A stretch of 36,442 bases of DNA, from assembly GCA_964638865.1 (NCBI GenBank), contig CAZXBG010000016.1, forward strand, positions 1 to 36,442, written 5' to 3'. Below, piece by piece: positions 17,456 through 25,024 of this stretch. Each line of letters opens with the position of its first letter. The stretch's first letter is position 1. Both the position numbers and the translations under genes were made by a program. The notes under the pieces are model-generated. The model made no database searches. It was not told where the DNA came from and was given only the letters and a program-made list of their open reading frames with translations. This DNA comes from UBA7236 sp964638865 (GTDB lineage Bacteria > Bacteroidota > Bacteroidia > Chitinophagales > BACL12).

Positions 17456-19084
17456 CTAAACCTGTAAAATACCGGTACTGAATTGTTTTTCAATTGGAGC
17501 ATGATCAGCCATTTCAATTCCCATGCTCACCCATTTTCTAGTATCTAAAGGATCAATAATACCGTCAACCCACAAACGCGCTGCCCCGTAATAGGGATCC
17601 ATTGTTTCGTTGTAATGATTTGTTATTTTGTCAAGCAGTTCTTTTTCCTTTTCCGCTGTAATAACTTCCCCTTTTGCTTTTAAAGATGCTACCTGAATTT
17701 GCAATAACACTTTTGCTGCCTGCGCACCACCCATTACCGCAATTTTTGCATTTGGCCATGCAACAATTAACCGCGGATCGTAGGCCTTTCCGCACATTGC
17801 ATAATTTCCTGCACCATAACTATTTCCAACAATAACCGTAAATTTTGGCACAACAGAATTCGCTACTGCATTTACCATTTTTGCGCCGTCTTTAATAATT
17901 CCGGCGTGTTCACTTTTGCTTCCAACCATAAATCCGGTAACATCCTGCAAAAACAATAAAGGAATTTTTTTCTGATTGCAATTCATTATAAATCGAGCCG
18001 CTTTATCAGCACTGTCGTTATAAATTACTCCGCCAATTTGTAATTCCCCTTTTTTATTTTTTACTACTTTTCGTTGATTTGCAACAATTCCAACGCTCCA
18101 TCCATCAATACGCGCATAACCACAAATAATTGTTTTTCCGTAAGTAGCTTTATATTCTTCAAATTCTGAATTATCGGTAAGTCGATAAATTATTTCATGC
18201 ATGTCGTATTGTTTGGTACTATCCACAGGCATAATACCATAAATATCCACTTCATTTAATTTCGGGTTTACCGATTCTTTTCTGTCAAAACCGGCTTTTG
18301 GATTAGCGCCAATTTTATCAACGATATTTCTAATTTGTTCTAAACAAGATTCATCATTCTCCGCAGCATAATCACAAATACCACTTAACTCGGTGGAAGA
18401 AATTGCACCACCTAAAGTTTCTGCATCAATATCTTCCCCAATTGCAGCTTTTACTAAATAAGGACCAGCTAAAAATATGCTGCCCGTTCCTTTTACAATA
18501 AGCGATTCATCACTCATAATTGGTAAATAGGCGCCACCTGCAACACAACTTCCCATAATTGCAGCAATTTGTGTAATACCCATCGAACTCATGATCGCAT
18601 TATTCCGAAATATCCTTCCAAAATTCTCTTTATCCGGAAAAATTTCATCCTGCATTGGAAGAAAAACTCCGGCACTATCAACCAAATAAATAATGGGAAT
18701 TTTATTTTCCATCGCAATTTCCTGCGCTCGCAAATTCTTTTTTCCGGTAATCGGAAACCATGCTCCTGCTTTAACCGTTGCGTCGTTTGCTACAACAATA
18801 CATTGTTTTCCGGTTATATATCCAATTTTAACTACAACTCCTCCACTCGGACAACCACCATGTTCGGGATACATTTCCCAACCCGTAAAAGCGCCTATCT
18901 CAATGCAGGGTTTATCTTTATCAAACAACAATTTTATACGCTCTCTTGCATGCAACTTCCCTTTCTCATGAAGTTTTTCAATCGATTTTTTTCCACCTCC
19001 CTCACTTACTTTACCAAGTCGTTGTTTCATGGCGGAAACCAGCAATTTTAAGGAATCTTCATTTTTATTGAATTCTATATCCAT
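17456..19084 (-). CDS. Acyl-CoA carboxylase carboxyltransferase (beta) subunit, MCC type
   Basis: Transfers CO2 from carboxybiotin to an acyl-CoA. The 542-residue sequence resembles the methylcrotonyl-CoA carboxylase beta subunit: ANDATVKAGAWFPIT, LVDSAGVFLPMQDEIFPD, NFGRIF and the oxyanion-hole segments GSCVAGGAYLPIMSDE and GNSYGAGNYAMCG. This suggests leucine degradation, though propionyl- or geranyl-CoA cannot be excluded. The biotin-carrying alpha subunit is not adjacent, so it must be encoded elsewhere. A minus-strand TATTTTTG box at 19102-19095 is close to the ATG and would give a very short leader. A weak hairpin of A/T-rich arms sits downstream around 17410-17425. Confidence 0.92.
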   Translation of the reverse strand: MDIEFNKNEDSLKLLVSAMKQRLGKVSEGGGKKSIEKLHEKGKLHARERIKLLFDKDKPCIEIGAFTGWEMYPEHGGCPSGGVVVKIGYITGKQCIVVANDATVKAGAWFPITGKKNLRAQEIAMENKIPIIYLVDSAGVFLPMQDEIFPDKENFGRIFRNNAIMSSMGITQIAAIMGSCVAGGAYLPIMSDESLIVKGTGSIFLAGPYLVKAAIGEDIDAETLGGAISSTELSGICDYAAENDESCLEQIRNIVDKIGANPKAGFDRKESVNPKLNEVDIYGIMPVDSTKQYDMHEIIYRLTDNSEFEEYKATYGKTIICGYARIDGWSVGIVANQRKVVKNKKGELQIGGVIYNDSADKAARFIMNCNQKKIPLLFLQDVTGFMVGSKSEHAGIIKDGAKMVNAVANSVVPKFTVIVGNSYGAGNYAMCGKAYDPRLIVAWPNAKIAVMGGAQAAKVLLQIQVASLKAKGEVITAEKEKELLDKITNHYNETMDPYYGAARLWVDGIIDPLDTRKWVSMGIEMADHAPIEKQFSTGILQV

Positions 19085-19233
19085 ATATCAGTAGCAAAAA
19101 TAAACATTCATAGTGAAGTAGCGAGTTTGGCATCACCCTTCCAAACAGTTCCTTCGTCACTCGCTGCATGGCGCACTCTGTGGTTGACCGAATATTTCCG
19201 TTCACCATCCCACAGAATTCATCAATTTTAGTT

Positions 19234-19241
19234 TACCTTTG
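19234..19241 (+). promoter_or_regulatory. -7 box of the SRP RNA gene
   Basis: TACCTTTG matches TAnnTTTG. It ends five bases before the predicted 5' end of the SRP RNA at 19246, the expected distance for a Bacteroidota start site. A clear -33 TTG is not seen. Confidence 0.6.
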
Positions 19242-19245
19242 CGCC

Positions 19246-19341
19246 GGGCAAGTCTTATACGACCAGCTCCTGCTGAATCCCCCAGGCCTTGATCGGAGCA
19301 AGGGTAGGTGGTCGTAGCGGTGCGATGTAAGCAACTTGCCC
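19246..19341 (+). ncRNA. ffs: Signal recognition particle RNA, bacterial small type (4.5S-like)
   Basis: A 96-base RNA that would bind Ffh for co-translational targeting. Terminal stem GGGCAAGT (19246-19253) with ACTTGCCC (19334-19341); second stem ACGACCA (19259-19265) with TGGTCGT (19309-19315). The conserved domain IV follows the family pattern: AATCCCCCAGGCC on the 5' side and GGAGCAAGGGTA on the 3' side (19275-19306). The apical loop reads TTGATC (19289-19294) where most bacteria have CGGAAG. A TAnnTTTG box sits directly upstream and nine Ts follow at 19343-19351, completing a transcription unit. I place the ends from the terminal stem. Confidence 0.85.
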
Positions 19342-19351
19342 ATTTTTTTTT
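19334..19351 (+). terminator. Intrinsic terminator of the SRP RNA
   Basis: The closing arm of the SRP RNA terminal stem (19334-19341) is followed by one A and nine Ts (19343-19351). The mature stem therefore probably doubles as the terminator hairpin. Confidence 0.65.
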
Positions 19352-19473
19352 CTTGCCTGTTTCCACGGATTATGAAGAGTTTTCCGATCGGAATATTGAA
19401 TGTGGAAAAAGAATAGGTTTTTTTGCTTTTTCAGATTTTAATTTTACGTTTTCATTCACAAATAACTATATAT

Positions 19474-20130
19474 ATGAAGTTTTTTATTGATACCGCTGAC
19501 CTGAACGAAATAAAAGAGGCAGCAGCTTTGGGAATTTTAGACGGAGTTACCACAAATCCGTCGCTGATGGCAAAAGTGGGCATTACCGGTGCCGATAATA
19601 TTAAAAAACACTACGTAGATATCTGCAATATTGTGGATGGCGACATTAGTGCAGAGGTTATTTCAATAGATTTTGACGGTATGGTTGCTGAAGCAAAAGA
19701 ATTATCTGCTTTACATCCAAACATTGTAGTTAAAATTCCAATGATTGTGGAAGGTATTAAAGCAATAAAATGGTGCACAGATAATGGTATCAGAACAAAT
19801 TGCACTTTGGTATTCTCCGCAGGACAAGCAATTTTAGCAGCAAAAGCCGGTGCAACTTATCTTTCTCCCTTTATTGGAAGAGTGGACGATATGAATTGGG
19901 ATGGCGTTAATCTTATTGAACAAATAGTGCATATTTATCGCGTTTATGGTTTTGAGACAGAAGTTTTAGCCGCATCTATCAGAAATCCATTACATATAGT
20001 GCGTTGTGCAGAGGTAGGTGCTGATGTGGTAACATGCCCGCTAAGCTCCATTATGGGTTTATTTAAACACCCATTAACCGATCTTGGTCTGGCTCAATTT
20101 CTTGCAGATTACAAAAAAGGAAACAGTTAA
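19474..20130 (+). CDS. tal: Transaldolase (small, FSA/TalC family)
   Basis: Exchanges dihydroxyacetone units in the non-oxidative pentose phosphate pathway. The start at 19474 (MKFFIDTADL) gives 218 residues, the usual length; an in-frame start 51 bases upstream would add non-family residues. TTNPSL (26-31) and the Schiff-base lysine K87 in VVKIPM are present. In SPFIGR the aromatic residue is F133. Fructose-6-phosphate aldolases carry tyrosine here while transaldolases carry phenylalanine, which favours transaldolase activity. It sits downstream of the SRP RNA and ends in a strong terminator. Confidence 0.93.
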   Translation: MKFFIDTADLNEIKEAAALGILDGVTTNPSLMAKVGITGADNIKKHYVDICNIVDGDISAEVISIDFDGMVAEAKELSALHPNIVVKIPMIVEGIKAIKWCTDNGIRTNCTLVFSAGQAILAAKAGATYLSPFIGRVDDMNWDGVNLIEQIVHIYRVYGFETEVLAASIRNPLHIVRCAEVGADVVTCPLSSIMGLFKHPLTDLGLAQFLADYKKGNS

Positions 20131-20153
20131 GAAAAATATTGTGTAAAAACCAT

Positions 20154-20184
20154 AATGCCTCTTTTGTAAAGAAGAGGCATTTTT
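20154..20184 (+). terminator. Terminator after transaldolase
   Basis: AATGCCTCTT (20154-20163) pairs perfectly with AAGAGGCATT (20172-20181) around an 8-base loop. A short T-run ends the structure. Confidence 0.85.
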
Positions 20185-20255
20185 GTTTTGTATTTGATGC
20201 AATTTTTTTAAATTTAATGCGTTTTACTTAATAAATCAAAAATATTTTATTAAAT

Positions 20256-20771
20256 ATGAAAATGAAAGGAATCGTTGTAACCCTGATCACCACATCAATT
20301 TTTTCTTTTCAAACCTTAATTGCCGCATCACCTGATGGTGCAGACACCAGTTTCAAAAAAGACAACCCGAATTTACTGTACACCACACGCGATTTTTATA
20401 TCAATCTCGATCCGGATTGTTACAGTTCAAATGTGTGTTTGCAAGATTTTTTTCTCGTGCTCACTTTTAATGTGGGAATGAATTCTTCGCAGCAAGTAAA
20501 ACAGATCGGCTTTAAAGATGCAGCACTCGAATTTTTCTCCAAGGGAAAAACGGAGAAGACCTTCGTAAAACAAACATTTAAAAAATACGAATATGTTTCA
20601 GCGGAAGAGGGATGGAATGTAAAGGTGGTGTTTTATCCCGATAAACCCGCCAATGCAGTAACTCCGGCTGTTAATAAATTCGAATTCAATGGCGTTGTAA
20701 AACAGAATTCCATTTCGGGAACGCTTACCTTTTATTCAAAAACGGAACAAACTGTGGTAATGTTAAATTGA
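20256..20771 (+). CDS. Exported protein of unknown function
   Basis: A 171-residue protein that I do not recognise. Residues 1-24 form a signal peptide (cut near LIAAS). The mature part looks all-beta with alternating polar and hydrophobic strands. It has only two cysteines, C55 and C61, which could form a disulfide. A second ATG at 20262 could be the true start (two residues shorter). It stands alone between two strong terminators (20154-20184 and 20800-20831), so it has its own promoter, though I found no good TAnnTTTG box. It is probably a periplasmic beta-sandwich; no function can be claimed. Confidence 0.75.
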   Translation: MKMKGIVVTLITTSIFSFQTLIAASPDGADTSFKKDNPNLLYTTRDFYINLDPDCYSSNVCLQDFFLVLTFNVGMNSSQQVKQIGFKDAALEFFSKGKTEKTFVKQTFKKYEYVSAEEGWNVKVVFYPDKPANAVTPAVNKFEFNGVVKQNSISGTLTFYSKTEQTVVMLN

Positions 20772-20799
20772 AATAAAAATAATCAGAAACAAACAATAA

Positions 20800-20831
20800 A
20801 AAGGGTGCAGAAAGTATTTTCTGCACCCTTT
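20800..20831. terminator. Bidirectional terminator between convergent genes
   Basis: The 14-base arms AAAGGGTGCAGAAA (20800-20813) and TTTCTGCACCCTTT (20818-20831) are perfect complements around a 4-base loop. A-rich and T-rich flanks on both sides let it serve both the exported protein gene and ornithine aminotransferase. Confidence 0.9.
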
Positions 20832-20849
20832 CATTTTATCATAAATAGT

Positions 20850-22094
20850 TTAAAACGCAAACAGCGTTTTTTCAATAATGGCGAGACATTCCCTTATCTG
20901 TTCCTCATTAATAACAAGCGGCGGAGCAAATCGGATCTTATCACCGTGGGTTGGTTTAGCGAGTAGTCCATTTTCTTTCAATGCCAAACAAAAATCCCAT
21001 GCCGATTTTCCATTATAACTATCCTCTACAACAATCGCATTCAGCAATCCTTTTCCTCTCACGATTTTAATATATTCGTGATGGAAAGCAAGAAGGCCGT
21101 CACGTAAGATCTTTCCCATTTTTTCCGCATTTTCCGCTAGTTTTTCCTCCAGCAAAACCTCTATGGATGTTATTGCAACGGCACAAGCAAGTGGATTTCC
21201 TCCAAAAGTGGAACCGTGTTCACCTGGTTTGATAGTTAACATGATCTCATTATCTGCTAAAACAGCACTCACCGGCATAGTTCCTCCACTTAAGGCTTTG
21301 CCGAGAATTAATATATCGGGACGAACATTTTCATGGTCGCATGCAAGCATTTTACCTGTTCTTGCTAATCCGGTTTGAATTTCATCCCCAATAAACAAAA
21401 CATTTGCTGCCTTGCACATAGCATAAGCATTTGCAAGATATCCTTCCTCCGGAACAAAAACTCCCGCTTCACCCTGTATGGGTTCCACGAGAAAACCGGC
21501 AACATTTGTATCTGCCAAAGCTTCGGATAAAGCCTGGAGATTATTATATTCAATTATCTCATATCCAGGCATATAGGGGCCAAAACCAGCAGTAGAATCA
21601 GGATCACTGCTAAAAGAGATGATTCCTGTTGTTCTTCCATGGAAATTACCGGAACACACCAATATTTTGGCATTGTGTGGTGTAATTCCTTTAACATCAT
21701 AACCCCATCTTCTGCAAAGTTTTAGCGCCGTTTCTACTGCCTCGGCACCCGAATTCATAGGAAGTAATTTATCGTAACCGAAAAGTTTGCACATAAACTC
21801 TTCATATTTACCAAGCAGGTCATTATGAAAAGCACGACTTGTTAAGGTGAGTTTTTGCGCTTGTTCCGTTAGCGACTGTATGATGCGGGGATGGCAATGG
21901 CCTTGATTTACAGCACTGTAAGCACTTAAAAAATCAAAATATTGCTTGTCGTCTACATCCCAAACATAAACGCCCTTTGCTTTGGAAATAACAACAGGCA
22001 TGGGATGGTAATTATGTGCTCCAAAATTTTCTTCCCGGGTAATAAAGGATAACGATTTATCGGAAATGGATTCAGTTAATAACATATTAAACAA
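20850..22094 (-). CDS. rocD: Ornithine aminotransferase
   Basis: A PLP enzyme that converts ornithine and 2-oxoglutarate to glutamate semialdehyde and glutamate, used in arginine/proline metabolism. It has 414 residues; a second ATG three codons in (22085) could also be used. The N-terminal HNYHPMPVVI and SAYSAVNQGHCHPR, and MNSGAEAVETA, are typical of the ornithine branch of class III aminotransferases. D237 (GDEIQTG) contacts the PLP ring, and K266 (LGKALSGG) is the Schiff-base lysine. It is monocistronic, sharing a terminator with the convergent exported protein gene. Confidence 0.95.
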   Translation of the reverse strand: MFNMLLTESISDKSLSFITREENFGAHNYHPMPVVISKAKGVYVWDVDDKQYFDFLSAYSAVNQGHCHPRIIQSLTEQAQKLTLTSRAFHNDLLGKYEEFMCKLFGYDKLLPMNSGAEAVETALKLCRRWGYDVKGITPHNAKILVCSGNFHGRTTGIISFSSDPDSTAGFGPYMPGYEIIEYNNLQALSEALADTNVAGFLVEPIQGEAGVFVPEEGYLANAYAMCKAANVLFIGDEIQTGLARTGKMLACDHENVRPDILILGKALSGGTMPVSAVLADNEIMLTIKPGEHGSTFGGNPLACAVAITSIEVLLEEKLAENAEKMGKILRDGLLAFHHEYIKIVRGKGLLNAIVVEDSYNGKSAWDFCLALKENGLLAKPTHGDKIRFAPPLVINEEQIRECLAIIEKTLFAF

Positions 22095-22510
22095 ATTAAA
22101 AATGAATTGTATATATAGATTTGTAATACAGGTAATATCTACCTAAAAGTAAGGGAAAAACGGAAAAAGTGAATTACCTCACGAGTGATCGAGAAAATCG
22201 AGGTTCATATCTAAAAAACAGAGTTTCATAACACAAAGATAATCCGAATTAGGCAGCAAAACAAGTAGCTAAATTTTTAAGGGAAAAAGGTCAAACGTCA
22301 ATTTGAAAGTTTTTTTTGAATTTGAATTTTCAGTTCAGACAATTATAGCGATATTTTACACCGGAAATGAGGCATTTCGTAAAATAAATGAATTTGGGTG
22401 TTTCAACTGCTGTTATCTTTAGCTTCATATTGATTTGATATCTAAAATCCAATTGTGTTTACCTATTCCAAAGGAGACCATTAGTTAATACTATAAAATG
22501 AATTTCAGGC
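22095..22510. other. Divergent promoter region, 416 bases, no gene
   Basis: AT-rich region between rocD (minus) and the repeat-containing T9SS gene (plus). Apart from the promoter-like element at 22393-22421, I see nothing structured beyond a short CCTC...GAGG inverted repeat near 22178-22203. No small gene is convincing. Confidence 0.6.
22393..22421 (+). promoter_or_regulatory. Candidate promoter of the T9SS repeat protein gene
   Basis: TTTG (22393-22396), 17 bases, then TATCTTTA (22414-22421), which matches TAnnTTTG except at the last base. It implies a leader of about 85 bases, in which AAAGGAG near 22470 is the only purine-rich site and is too far from the ATG at 22511 to act as a ribosome site. 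Confidence 0.4.
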
Positions 22511-24463
22511 ATGATAAAGAAAAATAGTTTAATAGCCTATTCGGGTGCAGCATGCACATTTATTCTTTTTGCAAACTCAATAGATGCGCAGGTGATTTAT
22601 ACTGATATAGATCCTGACAAAATAGTTATGAATGATGATGAATTCAGTATGGATCTGAATGGAGATTTGTCAACCGACATCATTTTTAAAGGAGATCAAT
22701 TTTTGTCCTTCACTTCCGGGGAAGTATTTTCCACCCAACTTTTTTATATTAATAATTATATTTCCCTAATATTTTTAGATTCATTTATTCCCAGACCTGA
22801 AATTTTACATTTTGGTGATGTAGTAGGGTCATCAGATGATTTTACAGATGCAAACATGCTGAATATTTTCGGAGGAATAGGACATTTCGATTACTTCGAT
22901 TCCGATATTGATTATTTAAGTGGAACAAGTTGGGTTGGAGAAGAATCAATCATTGGATTTAGAATGTACATTGGTGCAGAAGCGCATTATGGTTGGATAC
23001 GTTTGCGATTGGATCATCCGGGCGGACCAGGCATGCCTTATTTAATTATACAGGATTATGCATTTAATGAAACGCCCGACGAACCGATGGAAGTAATTAC
23101 ATTTTCTGCGGATTTTGCAACAGATCTTGCATTAAGTGACATTGGGGAAAGTAATACTGCAGTTGATCTTCAATTGTATTTTAATAAAGCGGAAGACGAA
23201 AGTACACTCAGCAGTTACCGAGTTATTTTATTTACTGGTGATACACCTTCTCTCGAAAGTGCAATAACACTTGATCCGGAAAGATTTACTGAAGTAATAC
23301 CAACTGGTGATAATATCACGATTTCCTTCAATGCTTCAACACTTGATGTGGATGGTTTACCTCTTGCACCGGATATCAATTATAAAGCGATCGTTTTATC
23401 TGTTGCTGATTCCGTTACAGTTATGGTTAATGCACTTTCTACGGTTTCAAATACTCTAAAATTCGAATTGAAGGAAACATCTCCGGTATTTTATTTGACT
23501 ATGGTTGATATTCTGAACGACGAATCTATTTCTGATTTTAAGATAACTTTTAATCATGAAATTGCAGAATACGGAATTGCAGAATACCGCGTTATTATCT
23601 CGGAAAGTGATACAATGAATTTAGAACAATTGTTAACATTCGGTTCTGAATATTATCAAAGTGTGACTCCTGCCGGATCCTATTTATATGAAATATTTAT
23701 GGATGCATCTAAAAAAATATATACAGATGATGATCCCGTGTTTTTTAAAAGATATTATGTTTATGTTATTGCAATGCCGGATATGGTGCAAACTAGTATT
23801 GCATCTTTAAATGCGGAAGAAGACGGTTGTGTTTATTTACTGCCATCTTTTTTGGGAATACCATTGATTTATAATTCCGCGCTTACGGCAACTATTGAGG
23901 ATATAAATGTGCAATTCGAACAGTTTTATAGTGAGAGTTATCTGGAACTCTATAGAATTGTAGTTGTAAAAGAAACAGACTATCCTTTTTTTGATAATAC
24001 CGATGCATTGTTTCTTCCTGCCAATTCTTATTTGGATATATTGCCAACCGGTAGCGATATCAATATAAATTTTCCGGTTTATTTTCGTGATATAAATGGA
24101 GTTCCTGTCGCCCCCGGTCAACCTTACAGGGTTTTTGTTTTATTAAAATCTGAACAGATAGTTGATTATTATTCACTATCAGATGTTTCAGAACCATTTA
24201 TTTTATCAGAATCAGTAGCTATTTCTGATGTTCAAAACATAATAGAAATCTTTTCAGTAAATAATTTTTTGCATATCCAATCAGACAATATCCAAAACAA
24301 ACAACTAACCATTACAAATAATCTGGGTGCAATCGTTTTTACATCACAATTTGAAACAAAAACCGTTGAAATCGACCTTAATTTTCTGTCGGCAGGAATT
24401 TATTTTGCCGTTTTGGAAGAAGGTGAAACCCGGCAAAAGTATAAAGTTTTGATCGCCCATTAA
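22511..24463 (+). CDS. Secreted protein with three internal repeats and a T9SS sorting domain
   Basis: A 650-residue protein. A signal peptide runs to about residue 26 (SIDAQ). The N-terminal region (about 28-185) contains GFRMYIG and YGWIRLRL, common in Bacteroidota surface proteins. Three diverged repeats of about 97 residues follow at roughly 204-300, 327-424 and 457-551. Each carries a YRVI/YRIV strand, a PTG/PAG turn and a D-[GD]-x-P...Y strand; they may be fibronectin-like domains. The end (LTITNNLGAIVF ... LSAGIYFAVL ... YKVLIAH) is a type A T9SS C-terminal domain, so the protein should be exported and anchored or released. The binding target is unknown. Repeat 2 contains a recent 15-base in-frame duplication. 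Confidence 0.85.
   Translation: MIKKNSLIAYSGAACTFILFANSIDAQVIYTDIDPDKIVMNDDEFSMDLNGDLSTDIIFKGDQFLSFTSGEVFSTQLFYINNYISLIFLDSFIPRPEILHFGDVVGSSDDFTDANMLNIFGGIGHFDYFDSDIDYLSGTSWVGEESIIGFRMYIGAEAHYGWIRLRLDHPGGPGMPYLIIQDYAFNETPDEPMEVITFSADFATDLALSDIGESNTAVDLQLYFNKAEDESTLSSYRVILFTGDTPSLESAITLDPERFTEVIPTGDNITISFNASTLDVDGLPLAPDINYKAIVLSVADSVTVMVNALSTVSNTLKFELKETSPVFYLTMVDILNDESISDFKITFNHEIAEYGIAEYRVIISESDTMNLEQLLTFGSEYYQSVTPAGSYLYEIFMDASKKIYTDDDPVFFKRYYVYVIAMPDMVQTSIASLNAEEDGCVYLLPSFLGIPLIYNSALTATIEDINVQFEQFYSESYLELYRIVVVKETDYPFFDNTDALFLPANSYLDILPTGSDININFPVYFRDINGVPVAPGQPYRVFVLLKSEQIVDYYSLSDVSEPFILSESVAISDVQNIIEIFSVNNFLHIQSDNIQNKQLTITNNLGAIVFTSQFETKTVEIDLNFLSAGIYFAVLEEGETRQKYKVLIAH
23558..23587 (+). 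repeat. In-frame 15-base tandem duplication inside the T9SS repeat protein
   Basis: The 15-base units at 23558-23572 and 23573-23587 differ at one base and encode EIAEY and GIAEY. This looks like a recent slippage event that lengthens one strand of internal repeat 2 by five residues. Confidence 0.85.
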
Positions 24464-24593
24464 TTTTTAACTCAAAAGTCCCTTTTTCCATATCATTCCC
24501 ATTTCTTCCTGTTGTAGGGCGGTTTTAACGGAAGTTAGACCAAATAAATCACATATTTGGCTAAAAATGCATGTTATAAAGAACATTTTGATA

Positions 24594-24601
24594 TAATTTT
24601 G
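24594..24601 (+). promoter_or_regulatory. -7 box for the ccmE-ccmF cluster
   Basis: TAATTTTG matches TAnnTTTG, with a predicted start near 24607 and a leader of about 22 bases to the TTG start of ccmE. No convincing -33 TTG at normal spacing was found. Confidence 0.4.
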
Positions 24602-24628
24602 CATTATAATTTAAACAAACCGAAATAA

Positions 24629-25012
24629 TTGAAAAAATCACATATTATTTTGCTCCTGCTCATCGCAGTTACCATTGGTGTTTTTGCCTCTAAACTCGGT
24701 AATGTGAGTTCTTATTCCAGTTATGAGGATGCCATTGGAAAAGAGGGTTCCACAGTGCAACTCATCGGCACTCTGGCGAAGTCGCATCCGGTTAACTACG
24801 ATCCGGTAAAGGATCCAAATTCATGGTCCTTTCATTTAACCGATCGTGATGGAAAAGAAATTGAAGTGGTATGTTTCGACGATATGCCCCGTGATTTTGA
24901 AAAAAGTGATCAGATCGTACTAACAGGTGCGATGAAAGGAGAAACGTTTTATGCAGATGATATGCTCGTTAAATGTCCTTCCAAATATGTAGAAAACGAA
25001 ATTAAAAAATAA
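24629..25012 (+). CDS. ccmE: Cytochrome c maturation haem chaperone CcmE, CxxxY variant
   Basis: CcmE accepts haem and passes it to CcmF for attachment to apocytochromes. The start is a TTG at 24629; no ATG is available nearby and the family N-terminus (KKSHIILLLLIAV membrane anchor) begins there. The 127-residue protein has one TM segment and the OB-fold domain, with conserved-looking parts VQLIGTLAK, SFHLTDRDG and VVLTG-type strands. The haem-attachment site near the C-terminus reads C116-P-S-K-Y120, where the classical site is HxxxY. Cysteine variants are known in archaea and some bacteria. ccmF starts 12 bases downstream. Confidence 0.88.
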   Translation: MKKSHIILLLLIAVTIGVFASKLGNVSSYSSYEDAIGKEGSTVQLIGTLAKSHPVNYDPVKDPNSWSFHLTDRDGKEIEVVCFDDMPRDFEKSDQIVLTGAMKGETFYADDMLVKCPSKYVENEIKK

Positions 25013-25024
25013 GGGAACAGATAC

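Larger units (their letters stand above)
19085..19473. other. Intergenic stretch containing the SRP RNA gene
   Basis: The left part (19085-19233) has no gene; it contains the carboxyltransferase promoter region and a small nested inverted repeat: GCGAGTTTGG near 19121-19130 facing CCAAA and ACTCGC further right. The middle is the SRP RNA. The right part (19352-19473) is an AT-rich leader for transaldolase with no recognised structure. Confidence 0.6.

Noticed and set aside
18569..19051. Plus-strand 160-codon frame opposite the carboxyltransferase
   Set aside because: It is the complement of a well-conserved enzyme and is rich in Phe, Asn and Ser as expected from antisense of AT-rich coding DNA.
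19085..19233. Nested inverted repeat (GCGAGTTTGG facing CCAAA and ACTCGC) as a second structured RNA
   Set aside because: The arms are short with long unpaired gaps, and there is no promoter or terminator of its own.
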